Below, piece by piece: positions 1 to 10,490 of a DNA stretch of 64,000 nucleotides. Numbering within the stretch: the first letter of the stretch is position 1; each line of letters opens with the position of its first letter. A model generated the notes under the pieces. It had not been told where the DNA came from. It did not search any database and saw nothing but the letters and a program-made list of their open reading frames with translations. Source of the stretch: Pollenia angustigena (lineage: Eukaryota; Arthropoda; Insecta; Diptera; Polleniidae); contig OV884060.1 of NCBI GenBank assembly GCA_930367215.1, positions 175,533,253 through 175,597,252 of the forward strand, written 5' to 3'. The position numbers and the translations under genes are program-made.

Positions 1-575
1 CAGCAGGAGTAGCACCACCACCATCATCATCTGTGTAACTATCGTCATCATTGTCTTTTTTTTATTTAAGCTGTGGTTTGATTACTTTTCAAAATGTAAG
101 TAATAATTTTTTAAAATGCACAAATTTACAAACTGTACTCTACATTAGGTGTAATAAATAAAATGTTAGATAAATTGCTTACCGAATTTTTATAGCATGA
201 TATGACAGAGATGAGTAAATACTGACCCAGTAAAACTGTCTAGGTTTCTGGAAGCACGAAAACTTTACCAGTGCTGATACATGCGCTGGCTATTACACAC
301 AACTAAGAAGCAGCAGAGAAGCGAATACCGTTTATGTTAATTTTTGATTTAAATTAATAAAAATTATTGAATAACTTCGCATTATCTCTTATAAGTAAGC
401 GGATTGTAAGTGAATAATTAAAATTATAATTATATTATTCGAATGTGTGTTCTAAGTCAAATTACAACATTTAAAAGCTTTTATACTTTAATAGTCTTAT
501 TCCTTCAATATTTTCTGTACAATTTACTTCATTGCTAGCCAAAGGATTGCTTAAGTAAGCCTCGTAACAGAAATA
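1..575. other. AT-rich non-coding DNA
   Basis: No open frame of note and no recognisable repeat end is visible before the first TA-flanked element begins at 578. The stretch opens with a short run of CAC/CAT-rich triplets and is otherwise ordinary AT-rich fly intergenic or intronic sequence. Confidence 0.5.
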
Positions 576-862
576 TACACTCAAAAGAAAAATCAATCCA
601 TCCGTACTCAAATCAATCCAAGTACAGAAAGATTGATTCAAGTACGGATTTTCAATCCAAAAATACTTACTTAAATATCCATATTCAATACCGATTTCGT
701 ACTTGAAATAATCCGAAAATGAGATTGATGTAAGTAGAACTTAGAATTATAAAATTGTTTTAATTTGAATTCGTACTTAAAATAATCCGAAAATGAGATT
801 GATTAAAGTAAAACTAAGATTGAATCAATCTCAAAACGCGCTTGATTCAAGTATTATAAAGT

Positions 863-1486
863 TAGAATTGTACCGTTCCGGAACGAACTAGTTCCTTTGA
901 ACGATTCCCTAGAAGGGACGGTGCGGAATTTTTCCATAGTTCATTTTTTGTCGTTCCTCGTTCCGCAATCGCAATCCGTTGGATGATCGCATGTATTTTT
1001 GTAGGTTTATTTTTTGTGTTTTTATTAATGTTGCCGACTTTTGTGTATTTTTGTCGTGACATAAATGTGATCCAAAGCGATATATTGTAGCAATATACCA
1101 CTCATTACACAGCCCGACAAAATTCCACTGTAACTCTGTCATTTCTTGACCAATGTTTACAAACGACCCATGGTTATCTTAGAAATTTTATAACCTTTCA
1201 CTAGAAAAAAAGAATTACATAATCCCTTTAAAATTCAAATAAGCTATATCATAAGAGCTGATAGAGACAAACTGATTACAGATTTGAATTCAGCGCACCA
1301 AAATTAACTAGAATCAGTTGATAAATTCAAAGAAGCAAATTGAGTGTTGGCCTGTGTTATTATTTGTTATTATTTTTTACAAACATTTTAAAAAATACAT
1401 AATTCTTATGTAGGTACGATGAACGAAAGGAACGACCTAGTTCCTTTGATCTTTCGGATCGGTCGGAACGATTTTGCCCAACTCTA
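863..1486. mobile_element. hAT-type non-autonomous element with 8-bp TSD
   Basis: This 624-bp insert sits in TA-element copy 1. It is flanked by a perfect 8-bp duplication TATAAAGT (855-862 and 1487-1494). Its ends are imperfect inverted repeats, TAGAATTGTACCGTTCCG on the left and TAGAGTTGGGCAAAATCGTT read inward from the right. Both ends carry subterminal GGAAC/GTTCC and AACTAGTTCC / AACTAGGTCG words. An 8-bp TSD with TAGRRTTG-type ends fits the hAT superfamily. Short minus-strand open frames inside show no transposase motif that I recognise. Confidence 0.8.
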
Positions 1487-1804
1487 TATAAAGTTGATAT
1501 TATCCCAAATTCGTGCTTGAAAAATACCAAAAAAGAAATTAGGAAGAAAAAATTATATGATTGATTAACTAACCTGTTTTACAACTTAAAGAATGATAAA
1601 ACACCAACATCATGCCCGATATGGTTTTTACTATAAAAATCGTATGTACATATTTAATATAAATATAAACTAAATGAGAAGCAAGATTTCTAATTTACTT
1701 TTTAACCCTTCGTGGTACACATGAGTCTGGCCAGACCCTTGTGTAATGTGTATAGATAATCAAAACATGCGTAAGCCGGAGGGTTAAACATAAGAATAAT
1801 ACAT

Positions 1805-1807
<3 letters not shown>

Positions 1808-1857
<50 letters not shown>
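1808..1857. repeat. (AT)n microsatellite
   Basis: An uninterrupted AT dinucleotide run of about 50 bp lies inside TA-element copy 1. It is absent as such from copy 2 and corresponds in type to the AT run in copy 3 (57257-57286), but at a different place. Confidence 0.95.
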
Positions 1858-1860
<3 letters not shown>

Positions 1861-2170
1861 ACGATTTTCTTCTAGTTCAGTTGTTTTTGCTGTTTCTACA
1901 AACAAAAAGCAAATCGTTTTGCTCGAACTTGTGTTGTGTTGTTGTAATTGTACAACAAATTTTGAAAAACACACACGTACGCACGCATTAAAGCATACAG
2001 TGCTGAGAGACGAGACTAATAAATTTTATGAGTTTAAAACCCTCATTTTGTAATTTTACTCTCAGAGTGGCACTATCAACGAAATGTTTAATATTTTTTG
2101 CACTTGATTTAAGAATTTAATACTTATTTCAAGAAGTTCCGGGATTGATTTTTGAAAGTAATCCCATTTA

Positions 2171-2347
2171 AGGCTCAGTTAGCCGGGAGTAACAGTAACG
2201 TTGCAAATCAGCTGTTTCATTTTGTAGTATGTAAAGCAATTAGAACGATTACAGTAAGCAGTAAGATGTTACGTCTCAATCTGTAAGAAATAGATTGGTC
2301 TTACTTTTTAACGGTAAGGTTACTGTTACTCCCGGCTAACTGAGCCT
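2171..2347. mobile_element. PIF/Harbinger-type MITE, 3-bp TSD TTA
   Basis: This is a 177-bp palindromic insert. The terminal inverted repeat starts AGGCTCAGTTAGCCGGGAGT and extends about 30 bp; it is mirrored exactly at the right end. Flanking TTA (2168-2170 and 2348-2350) is the target duplication. The empty site is visible in the two other TA-element copies, which read CCCATTTAGGATTG at the homologous place, confirming that one TTA was duplicated. A 3-bp TWA duplication is typical of PIF/Harbinger MITEs. It has no coding capacity. Confidence 0.85.
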
Positions 2348-2463
2348 TTAGAATTGTATTGAGTACGTTTAAGTGTTATTCTTACTTGAATTTTTGAGTA
2401 CGATTCGTACTTAAAGTAATCCTAAAAAACTTGATTTATCCCGAGTGTTTTTCTTTCTGTGTA

Positions 2464-3035
2464 CAAACGAAAAATTTTAAAGTTCATAGAAAATATTCCT
2501 GACTTAGAATACACATTCGAATAATATGAAAATTTATATAATAAATGTTACTCACCATGAGAAAGAAATTCCCAGCTTCAATTTATTAAAATTATTATTT
2601 TAAAGAAAAAAATCACAAACAATGATCTAAGTGCTTCTGTTATTCCCCTACATGGAAGCAGGATGTATTGCAATGATTTTAAATTGTGTTTACGATTGTT
2701 CCCGAAATATTACCGAACATAGAAACGACATTTTTTTATAACGGAATCAGTCATCAAATTGTGTCTTAACAGAGAGGAAAAGAGTAGTGCTTCCAATTCG
2801 CCAAATAAAAATCATGCCTCTTGTTAGCTTAACAGTAAGTTTCGCCAGTAAAAAGAGTTTCTGAGACCGAGTGCCGACTTTAGTCTGCCTTTTCAAGGTT
2901 ATTGCAGTACTAAAAATAGATTATAAAAAATGTATCAGGCACCACTTTAATGCGAAACGATTCAATATATGATAAAGGTGCTTTAGTCCCAAGGAGTAAG
3001 TAACTTATTGCACACAAGTTTCATCCTGATAAAAC
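2464..3035. other. AT-rich non-coding DNA
   Basis: There is no gene or repeat boundary I can support between the first TA element and the LINE remnant at 3040. Confidence 0.4.
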
Positions 3036-3039
3036 TACA

Positions 3040-3440
3040 TGAAGGGAAACAAGGAAAATCCGGCCCATCAAAAAAGAAAAAGATCTCGGCGGACATAACA
3101 GCCATGCAGATATCACATTAGAAACCTAAAACTGCCCACTGCCGCATTGGGAGGCACGCCCAAAGGCTAGTTACAATAACATATGCAGAAGTTGCGGCGA
3201 CGAAGACGAGGAAGAGTCTCTGTCATTGTCCGGCATTCGGAGCTCAAGGACTTGAACGGTTTGGCCGAAGAAACCTTGGGGACAAAACTTGTCTCTCTAA
3301 TTTTTATTTAAACAGGATCCACTCCTTTATTGAATCAACTGGGTGGCTGAGTGAGAATATTAGCAGCCAGGAAAATGATATACTTGGGAGGCGGTGTAAC
3401 ATGGTAACACAACGGGAACTTATTAATGGACCCACATGAG
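3040..3440 (+). pseudogene. LINE ORF2 C-terminal remnant (LOA/I-like)
   Basis: Plus-strand translation around 3180-3290 gives a zinc-knuckle-like tail: a frame with NICRSCGDEDEEES and, one frame over, LCHCPAFGAQGLERFGRRNLG. Together these match the CRxC...EHxLCHCPAx(7)LG tail that follows RNase H in LOA/I/R1-like non-LTR retrotransposons. The same tail is intact in the LOA-like element of this window near 10.6 kb. The frame break at about 3217-3222 and the lack of any RT or RNase H upstream show a decayed, 5'-truncated copy. Downstream residues with FIESTGWL are also typical of this tail. Confidence 0.65.
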
Positions 3441-5028
3441 ATGTGCTTGATGAAACCTAAACAAAATGTATGAGTCAACGCAAAGTCAACGCTTTGCAAT
3501 TAAAAAACTTAACAGCGCGTTTGGTAGTGACGATGAGAAAGGTAGTGGCTAAGTCGTTGTTTATTAACTTTATCATTTCTAAGCGGTTACATTGGTAATA
3601 TTTTTTTGTTTACTTTCTATGTTAGTAGAATGAATGACAATTAATGCACATTTCTTATTGGACAGAGCAGAAAAAAAATAAAACAGAAGCTGATCAGCAA
3701 TAGAAAAAAAACCTCATAAAAAATCTAAATAAAATAAAAGAAAGAAAATTGACAATTTGCGTCACAAACTGCGACCTAGTGACTGTAACACATTTAAAAG
3801 TCTTTCTAAACAATTAATAATAATATTTCTTTTTTTACGATTTTGTTTTTATTGTTTTTCCTAAACTTTCAACACTCTTCTCGTATGGCTATTAAGTTTA
3901 TCAAAGCCACAATCAGGCATCTTTGGAACACTTCATATATGTATCTAAAAGGCGAAATATATGCCTAAATACATACACATACATACATATAAAAATTCGT
4001 TAAATTGCCATAAAATCATACATTCTAGTTATTATGTATGTACATATGTATTTGCGATCATGTATGTGAATTTTTATGGGATTTTTCTATGCATTCAAAC
4101 AAATTAACGATCACATTGTTCCTATTCCTACAACACCCATTTCAAATTCCAAATTTTTTTTCATGAATTTCTCTCTATTTTTCTGACTTTTTATCTTTAT
4201 GCAATTTATTATGACTTAATGAAAGTATGTATGTATGTATTTATGTTGAGTATATGATTGCCAGAAACTTTCTTAATAACCGCAAATGTTTTACTAATCT
4301 GTAAAGGTCAATCGATGTTAAGTAGAATCACGAATAAACTGAACCAATTCTACATACCAACCAAACAACCAACCAACCCATTTATCTAGAAACCACTTTA
4401 TAGGAATATGAATAGGGAATACATTTGGTATACTTTTTCTTTTTAATTGTTTATGATATATGAAGTACAAGTAATTTCCACATATTCACAAGCATTTACA
4501 TAGATATTGCAACATACAGCATGCGTGAATATTCTTGTTCCAACACACTTTTCCTTACTGAAGATAAATATGTACATATGTCCACCACCAAGATCTAAAG
4601 ATCAATCTGTTTGGCTGATATTCATTGTTGTGTGGCTGCTGCTGTTATTGCTGCCGCATGTTGGGTTGTGTCTCTTGTGCTGTCACAAGTTTTTTCATGC
4701 ATGATTATGAATGAGATTTTGATTAAAATTAATTCAAAAACAACATTGTTTAATAGAGTACATGTTATCGAAAGATTTCTTTATAATTAAGATAAGTTGA
4801 GAGACCTGAAATTTGTGTAAGTATTTGTTTGTAGCTATAACGATGGAATTTTTAAGAGATTTTTTAATAAAGAAATTTTGTTGAAACGAAGTAAAAATAT
4901 TATTATGTTGATGTATTTTTTTATATTAATTTATTTATTGAATCTTCATTTATAAAATATGAACTAGCAATAATTAATCAAATCTTATTATAATTGATTA
5001 TTTTATGTCCCGGCAGTGCTGGACGGAA
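3441..5028. other. AT-rich non-coding DNA with simple repeats
   Basis: This stretch holds ATACATAC/TATGTATG-type short repeats (3960-4060 and 4220-4250) and CAAC repeats (4360-4377). The plus-strand 65-codon frame at 4507 has no recognisable domain and is not called as a gene. Confidence 0.4.
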
Positions 5029-5029
5029 A

Positions 5030-5460
5030 TTATCCCTTTTAAGGTTTCTGTTCACAATTTAGATATTTAGCGCTCATATTAACGGAAAAGTCTCTTCTCT
5101 TTAGCAGGGTGTGGCCACCATCACTTAAAATATTTCGAACGGGCAATTCGTACCTTTTTAAATATTTGTCCGAATATTTTTGAATCAAAGTTTTTATTAA
5201 TAGCACATTGAGACCCTTGTGAATTTTCGCTTGTTTAACACACCAGGAGGTGGCTGTGATAAGTCGAAGAAGTTTATTTTGGGGTCTTTGGGTTTTTTCA
5301 ATACTAGAGGCCAAAACAGTGCTCCATTATCAAATACCGTATCACAATATAGCTTTAAGATACAATTTTCAAGTAGAAGTTTATAACACTGATTTACAGC
5401 CAAAAAATACCAAGAACGCCACATGCCTAGATAAGTTAATTGGGACCTCCTGAACACGAA
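5030..5460 (-). pseudogene. jockey-clade LINE RT C-terminal remnant
   Basis: Minus-strand frames at 5039-5314 and 5197-5457 together resemble the C-terminal end of jockey-type reverse transcriptases. One frame has QNKLLRLIT followed by a HKGLNV-like segment, IQKYSDKYLKR and VRNILSDGGHTLLKRR. The other has the thumb-like segment KCYKLLLENCILK. The plus-strand jockey element in this window has the homologous series (RILRQIV, HRDLNV, EEIKKY, RTD...RRHF) near 32.9-33.15 kb. A frameshift separates the two pieces, and an inverted-repeat element begins immediately at the 5' side, so this is a fragment. Confidence 0.65.
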
Positions 5461-5464
5461 AAAC

Positions 5465-5931
5465 GCTGTAATTTTTTTTTTCTAAGTACCGTTTTTTAGA
5501 TAACGTTACTTTTGTGTTTTTCGGTGTATGGTCCCACTCAAACCCTTGTGGAGCCCAACCAAAAAGTCCGATCGATGAAAATATTGTCGTTCCACAAAAT
5601 CCTTAATAAAAACTTTATTTTTCATCCGATTTTTTCAAATTACGCTTAAAATGTTGGTAAAAACGAAATAAAAATGAAAAATTTTGAAAAAAAAAAAACG
5701 TAAAAAATAGGCAAATTTTGAACTTTGAGGTGCCATAACTCAGCCATTTCTTATCAGATAGAAATATTCAGCATATTCAATTACCTTTCCAACAATGTGC
5801 CACTTGTTACGATCGGATTTTTCGGTTGGGCTCCACAAGGGTTTGAGTGGGACCATACACCGAAAAACGCAAAAGTACCGTTATCTAAAAAACGGTACTT
5901 AGAAAAAAAAAAAAATTTGTAAAGCAGTGTA
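5465..5931. mobile_element. long inverted-repeat (foldback/MITE-like) element
   Basis: Two arms of about 115 bp, 5465-5580 and 5815-5931, are near-perfect inverted copies. Each contains CTAAGTACCGTTTTTTAGAT, then CGGTGTATGGTCCCACTCAA, then GGAGCCCAACC. The loop is about 230 bp of A/T-rich sequence. The 65-codon frame at 5725 runs through the right arm and is a by-product. The superfamily is not determined because no clear TSD is seen. Confidence 0.75.
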
Positions 5932-6249
5932 ATCTATGAATTCAAGTGAAGAATAATTGTAGACTTTGACCAAAAAATTTATACTTTTTAGGATAATAAT
6001 CTTTGATTTTGTGATCTCTTTCTAGTTGGATAATAAGATTTTATAAATTTTGCAACATGAAAGGCTTTTACAAAGCGTTGAATGTTTAATGCAGTTCATG
6101 GCATATTTTAACTGTAAAACACTGGTATAAATGAACTCAACATTTTAGCCATTGGTGGTTAAATTTTAAGGGCCGATATTGATTGTGAACCAAACCTAAA
6201 CGTCAAGTTTTTTCTGCATTATATTTGACATTTCTCAATTTCAGACTCA

Positions 6250-6522
6250 CTCAATTTGAACCATGATTCGTGATTTTTTCGTCCAAATGTGCGTACAATC
6301 GGAAAATCGTGCACAAATTTTAGCAAACCGGGTCTGTAGGAAATGTGAAAACACCAGTGCATGCTCGTACTGCTGAAAATATTGTTGCTGTTCGCGATAG
6401 TGTGGCTGAAGAGCCGTCCACCTCAACTCGTCGTCGTGCCTAACAATTGCACCTTTTACGCTCGTCGTTGATGAACATTAGGCATAAAGACTTGCATTTA
6501 CACGCTAACAAGGTGCAATTGT
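6250..6522 (+). pseudogene. mariner-type (DUF4817-like) transposase N-terminal remnant, part 1
   Basis: Plus-strand translation shows VKTPVHARTAENIVAVRDSV, then AEEPSTSTRRRA, a stop, then QLHLLRSSLMNIRHKDLHLH. This is the helix-turn-helix N-terminal region seen in many arthropod mariner-like/DUF4817 proteins, where 'R..ENI.AVR.SV.E.P..S..RRAQQL..S...L..IL.KDL.LHPYKVQL' is the usual pattern. The stop codon in the middle and the absence of a catalytic domain mark it as decayed. It is interrupted at 6530 by a hAT and resumes at 7749. Confidence 0.6.
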
Positions 6523-6673
6523 GTCTAGAATAGGCCTGCCATACGTCCTGGTTTTCCAGGATTGTCCTGGTTTTAGACTACTTGTCCTGGTGTCCTGGTC
6601 CACTATTAAATTGTCCTGGTTTCTTGTACAGGTCAAATTTGTTTTTTGCTTTAGTTGTTAACAAAGGTTAAGA

Positions 6674-6797
6674 TTTCTGTTATAACACTGCTAACATAAG
6701 GTAACTGTATAAAGAACTTTAATTAAATTCAACTGTTTCTGTTATAACACTGCTAACATAAGGTAACTGTATAAAGAACTTTAATTAAATTCAACTG
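6674..6797. repeat. perfect tandem duplication, 2 x 62 bp
   Basis: Copies at 6674-6735 and 6736-6797 are identical and both begin TTTCTGTTATAACACTGC. Identity across the whole unit points to a recent duplication inside the hAT. Confidence 0.9.
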
Positions 6798-7228
6798 TTA
6801 TCTGGTGTAAAGGTAGTAGTCAATCCTCTTTCAAATTTTGTTTCAACTAGTGGCTGTTAAAAGTTATACCGTGTAAACAACTTTTATAAGTAATCGAAAA
6901 CCTATAACAAATTGCTTTCTCTAAGGCAGCCCATACACGTTTCAATTCAATTGTCAACTGAGTCGGTCGTTGTCTTAATCAAAGCGTGTATGGCTTAGTC
7001 AATTGATTAGTTTGACAGTTGTCGAGTTGGTTGAAGAATAATCAAAAGAGTTTGATTTTTTTCAAGTTGAGTACTTAGCCTGCTCAATGGACTAAAGAAA
7101 CTCGTTAAAGACTGAAACACTGGAGAGTATTATTCAATGTAAGTTTGATTTTAATATGACATGCTGCCTGTTTTATTTTTTCTATATATTGTTGGATTTA
7201 ATAATAAAAACTGGATGGTTTTTACATA

Positions 7229-7627
7229 TCGCACCCTAAATACTAAACTGTAACAACTCAAAATTCTTAAATTTTCAGGAGAACCAAAAAACAGTTTATG
7301 TAAAAATGGTGCTTATAAGGGTATTCACGTCACAAGTTGCACCCTTGCAAAAAAGCAAAAGTGCACAAATATATCAACAACCACACAGACAATAAGTTGT
7401 GCATAAATAATTGTCTTTGTGGTTGTTATGTTTTTGCACTTTTGCTTTTTTGCAAGGGTGCAACTTGTGACGTGAATCCCCTTAACATTTAAAAAAAAAA
7501 TATTAGTTCCCTAATGAAAAAAGTCCAATTTGAAGAAAGTTTTGCTATGCCTTATGAGAATTAATTTATGAAAAAAAGTAATTTTTGAAAAATTTTGAGT
7601 TGTGACCCTTTAGTATTTAGGGTGCGA
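7229..7627. mobile_element. MITE with TA target duplication, nested in hAT
   Basis: The terminal inverted repeats begin TCGCACCCTAAATACTAAA on the left and are mirrored at the right end (TTTAGTATTTAGGGTGCGA). They extend about 45 bp with a few mismatches. Flanking TA dinucleotides at 7227-7228 and 7628-7629 are the likely duplication. There is no ORF. It contains a further MITE at 7318-7482. Confidence 0.75.
7318..7482. mobile_element. palindromic MITE nested inside a MITE
   Basis: The inverted repeats of about 50 bp start AGGGTATTCACGTCACAAGT on the left and AGGGGATTCACGTCACAAGT read inward from the right. Both arms contain TTGCACCCTTGC. A TA flank on each side is compatible with a 2-bp duplication. 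This is the innermost layer of a four-level nest. Confidence 0.75.
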
Positions 7628-7748
7628 TATACTACATACATACATATGTATTAAAAAAAAACTACTTTTCTGGTGCTATAATTTTTTATCCTTTTTTTGC
7701 ATGTGTCCTGGTTGATAGGTTCAAACATCTGGCAGCCCTAGTCTAGAA

Positions 7749-7785
7749 CTTAAGCCTCTTGACCATTTTGAAATTTTGATTTTGT
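7749..7785 (+). pseudogene. mariner-type remnant, part 2 after hAT
   Basis: With the hAT and one TSD copy ignored, translation continues from KVQLCLE at 6500-6530 into LKPLDHF here. This is the expected order for this transposase N-terminus (KVQL..ELKP.DH). It ends soon after at a stop. Confidence 0.5.
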
Positions 7786-8099
7786 TTTAAATGTAAGTTA
7801 AACGAGTCACTTTAACACTCGCGTTCTAAAAACAGGCAGTAAGACTTCAGCCTACATAAGAGCGTGCCGATCAGATAATCCCTAAAACATTTTTTAGCCT
7901 TTACATATGTTTATGCTTCAAAGTACTTTGTGCTCGTGAATTTGTGAATTTCCTAGGAATTTAGCGACTCGAATTTAAAAGCTTTGGCATTCTTATGCCT
8001 AAATGACACGAAATGTGCGTCGTAATTAAGTCAGAACTACATGTGAATTTTCAATGGCCATTGTGTGTTTTATGATGACCTCGATGTTACGTCAGAACC

Positions 8100-8572
8100 A
8101 CATGCTCATGTGGATTTTCATATTCCGTTCTTTCTATGCTTTAGACTTTCGATCTTAAAATGATAACATGAAATTTTAACTCTAAAAACATATTAAAAAT
8201 GCAAAGAAAAGTAATAATAATATTTTTTTCTTGATAAATTTTTTCATTGTTTAATTATTTTGCTTTTAACATTTTTATAAACTATACAAATGTTTTCAAA
8301 GCTTGTTTTTAAACAATAAACATTAAAGTCGCACTTTACATTATTTGCTCTAGCCGACGGTTGTATTTTCTCCGCCGTCATTGAAAAATTTAAAATTTTA
8401 GTAAATTTTGGTCTGTAAGGACATTTATAACGTAACGACGTTATCACTTTTGATAGTTTTCGATATGAGTTACAGACACATTTTTTTTCTCACTTTTCGA
8501 GAAACGATGGAATATTTTGTTTCACATCTTTTTGATGCGAGAAGTTCTCACTTAAGTTACAGAACATGGGAC
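8100..8572. repeat. dispersed repeat, copy A (partner at 22727-23432)
   Basis: The segment around 8240-8575 is repeated in inverse orientation at 22727-23170. Shared blocks include TAAAGTCGCACTTTACATTA, the stretch with CCGACGGTTGTATTTTC, and the end AGTTACAGAACATGGG. The end sequence CCCATGTTCTGTAACT occurs at both outer ends of copy B, which suggests a DNA element with that terminal repeat. The left boundary of this copy is not resolved. Confidence 0.6.
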
Positions 8573-8799
8573 TGGTCGGCAATATTTTTTGCTTTTAGAT
8601 TGTAGATGATCAGGGGCTTGAAGCGTATTGCTGAAATACTATGAGAAGCTTTAACATCTTCCTTTCTAACAGCCATGCCTAAACAAGAGCGGAAAGCATT
8701 TTCTGGCTGACAAAAATCCACATGTCTGTACAATTTGTATACAGCATACCGAAATAACGCATTACTTTGAAATCGGAATATCCGATTTTAGCAAAAAAA

Positions 8800-9415
8800 C
8801 AAGTAAGAGTGCTATATTCGGCTGTGCCGAATCTTATATACCCTTCAACATTGTGCGAGCAGAATACAGAGCAACTAGAAAAAAATTAATAAATTTTACA
8901 TACCTATACATACATATTTACAATACTTAAAACTTCACTATAAATAAAATTTTAAAAGCGAAAACTGGTAAATATTTTTTTTAAGCTTCTCCAATCCCGC
9001 CCACATTTTGTAGGGTGGTGTGTATTGACAACCTAAATGTGTGCACCTAGTTTGGAAACTTTGGCTCTTGCCGTTCTCCAGATATACAGAAAAAGTAAAT
9101 AAAAATACAACAACAAGGGATTTTTGGAAAAAATTAGAGGCAGTCGTGGTTTTTTATCATATCTCAGCCATTTGTGGACCGATCTTGCTGAATTTCAATA
9201 GCACGAAATGGTGGACTATACGTGACATAAATGTAAAACAACCTAGCCGCTATCATGTCTGGAGTCTCTGGAAAACACATATCAAACGTAAGACGGACAG
9301 ACGGACGGGCATGGTTAAATCAAGTAGGGTCTTAGATCAATATTGCAGAAATTACAAACGGAATGACAAACTTATATATACCCTTTTCCACCTGAGGTGA
9401 AGGGTATAAACAAAA
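8800..9415 (+). repeat. dispersed fly repeat (GGCTGTGCCGAATCTTATAT... type)
   Basis: It starts at about AAGTAAGAGTGCTATATTCG and ends in a hairpin-like TATACCCTTTTCCACCTGAG / GTGAAGGGTATA. Internal landmarks are 'CATATCTCAGCCATTTGTGGACCGATCTTGCTG', 'AGACGGACAGACGGACGG' and GGAATGACAAACTTATAT. Related sequences occur at 54440-55575 and, inverted, at 59445-59708. The 119-codon frame at 9041 runs through non-coding repeat and is not a gene. The TE class is unknown to me. Confidence 0.6.
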
Positions 9416-9637
9416 ATGTATTTGTTATTAGGGAACTGATGCACGTATAATATATACTGTGATATTTGGACTGCGATCCATTTTAATGGATTGATGAATT
9501 ACATCAAATTAGGATATTCTGCGAAATAAATCCCCAATACTGCATGCTAAATGTTTAGTAAATATCGCGATACTGGATCAGGTTCAACAATTTATTTTAA
9601 AATTTATTATATTAAATTTAATAATTAATTTATTATT

Positions 9638-10273
9638 TTCAAAAGATTTTGTTATTCGTGCTTAATTCCCAGTTTTTATTCTTGACAAAAACACTTGAAA
9701 TTTATTGTTGATGGGATAAGCTATTCCTATGCGCATTTCACTGGTTGCTTAGGCCAGATCATCAGGAAACTTCATCCATAACGATTTTAGAAAAACTAAA
9801 GATACTAAACCAAATAAAACTGTTAAACGTATAAGAATTATAGCAACAGTTCTACTTGTAACAATATCAAAGTTTAAACAAAACACATCAACAATAAACA
9901 ACAGTGGATTTATCTCATCTTACATTCCCCACTACAACTTACAACTACAATTAATGTTGAGAGAATTTCAACTAATTGTAGTGGGGAATGTAAGATGAGA
10001 TAAACTCACTGTTTATTGTTGATATTTTTGTTTCAACTTTACTATTGTTACAAGTAGAACTGTTGCTTATAATTCCTATACGTTTAACAGTTTTATTTGG
10101 TTTAATATCTTTAGTTTTTCTAAAATCTTTATGGATGAAGTTTCCTGATGATCTGGCCTAAGCAACCAGTGAAATGCGCATAGGAATAGCTTATCCCATC
10201 AACAATAAATTTCAAGTGTTTTTGTCAAGAATAAAAACTGGGAATTAAGCACGAATAACAAAATCTTTTGAAA
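9638..10273. mobile_element. foldback element, 300-bp near-perfect arms
   Basis: The left arm 9638-9937 and right arm 9978-10273 are inverted copies over about 300 bp with few mismatches, separated by about 40 bp. The outer ends read TTTCAAAAGATTTTG / CAAAATCTTTTGAAA, and the inner ends read ATTCCCCACTACAA / TTGTAGTGGGGAAT. A diverged copy of the right arm is present at 48862-49128 and continues past the arm into TTGTATTCCCAAAAAATTAC, the same flank into which the LOA-like element inserted here. Confidence 0.85.
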
Positions 10274-10304
10274 TTAAAATTTTGTACTCCCAAAAATTTA
10301 AATT

Positions 10305-10490
10305 AGGTTAGGTTAGGTTAAGAAGGGTTGTGTGCCCACAGGCACACCTCCACTCGGAGACCGAATACGATCCATTGTGATTCCCTTCAATGAAAATATG
10401 AAGTAAGAGATAGAGATAAGAGGAAGTGAAAAATAGAGAAAAGGAAGTAAGATATAGACAGAAAATTAGAAAGTAGAAACAATACCCCCC
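10305..10490 (-). other. 3' UTR and (AACCT)3 tail of LOA-like element
   Basis: About 185 bp lie between the ORF2 stop and the insertion junction. On the plus strand the terminal bases read AGGTTAGGTTAGGTTAAG. In element orientation the 3' end is a short tandem AACCT tail. Several LINE clades end in short tandem repeats instead of poly(A), so this fits a target-primed insertion. The motif equals the ancestral insect telomere unit TTAGG, probably by coincidence. Confidence 0.7.

Larger units (their letters stand above)
578..2461 (+). mobile_element. TA-flanked non-autonomous element, copy 1
   Basis: The left end CACTCAAAAGAAAAATC follows a TA at 576-577, and the right end TTTTTCTTTCTGTG is followed by a TA at 2462-2463. 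The two ends are imperfect inverted repeats of the form CACWSAAARGAAAAA. The interior holds diverged repeats of about 100 bp built on 'GTACTTRAAATAATCCGAAAATGAGATTGAT' style units (around 700, 770 and 1500). The same element occurs at 21183-22185 (opposite orientation) and 57116-58050. This copy is longer because of a nested hAT (863-1486) and a MITE (2171-2347); net length is about 1.07 kb. There is no transposase, so it must have been moved in trans. A TA duplication suggests a Tc1/mariner-type mobilizer, which is an inference. Confidence 0.7.
6531..7740. mobile_element. hAT-type non-autonomous element, TSD GTCTAGAA
   Basis: A perfect 8-bp duplication GTCTAGAA lies at 6523-6530 and 7741-7748. 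The ends are TAGGCCTGCCATACGTCC and, read inward from the right, TAGGGCTGCCAGATGTTT. The left subterminal region repeats GTCCTGGT at least five times (6547-6625), and one copy lies near the right end (7706). The ends resemble those of the hAT at 11646 (TAGGGTNGCCAGA), so both may use related transposases. The interior contains a perfect 62-bp tandem duplication and two nested MITEs. There is no transposase ORF. Confidence 0.85.

Noticed and set aside
9041..9400. A 119-codon gene
   Set aside because: It lies wholly within a dispersed repeat whose other copies (54440 and 59445) have no conserved frame.
10305..10325. An interstitial telomere repeat
   Set aside because: Only three units, located exactly at the 3' end of a LINE and inside its target duplication.
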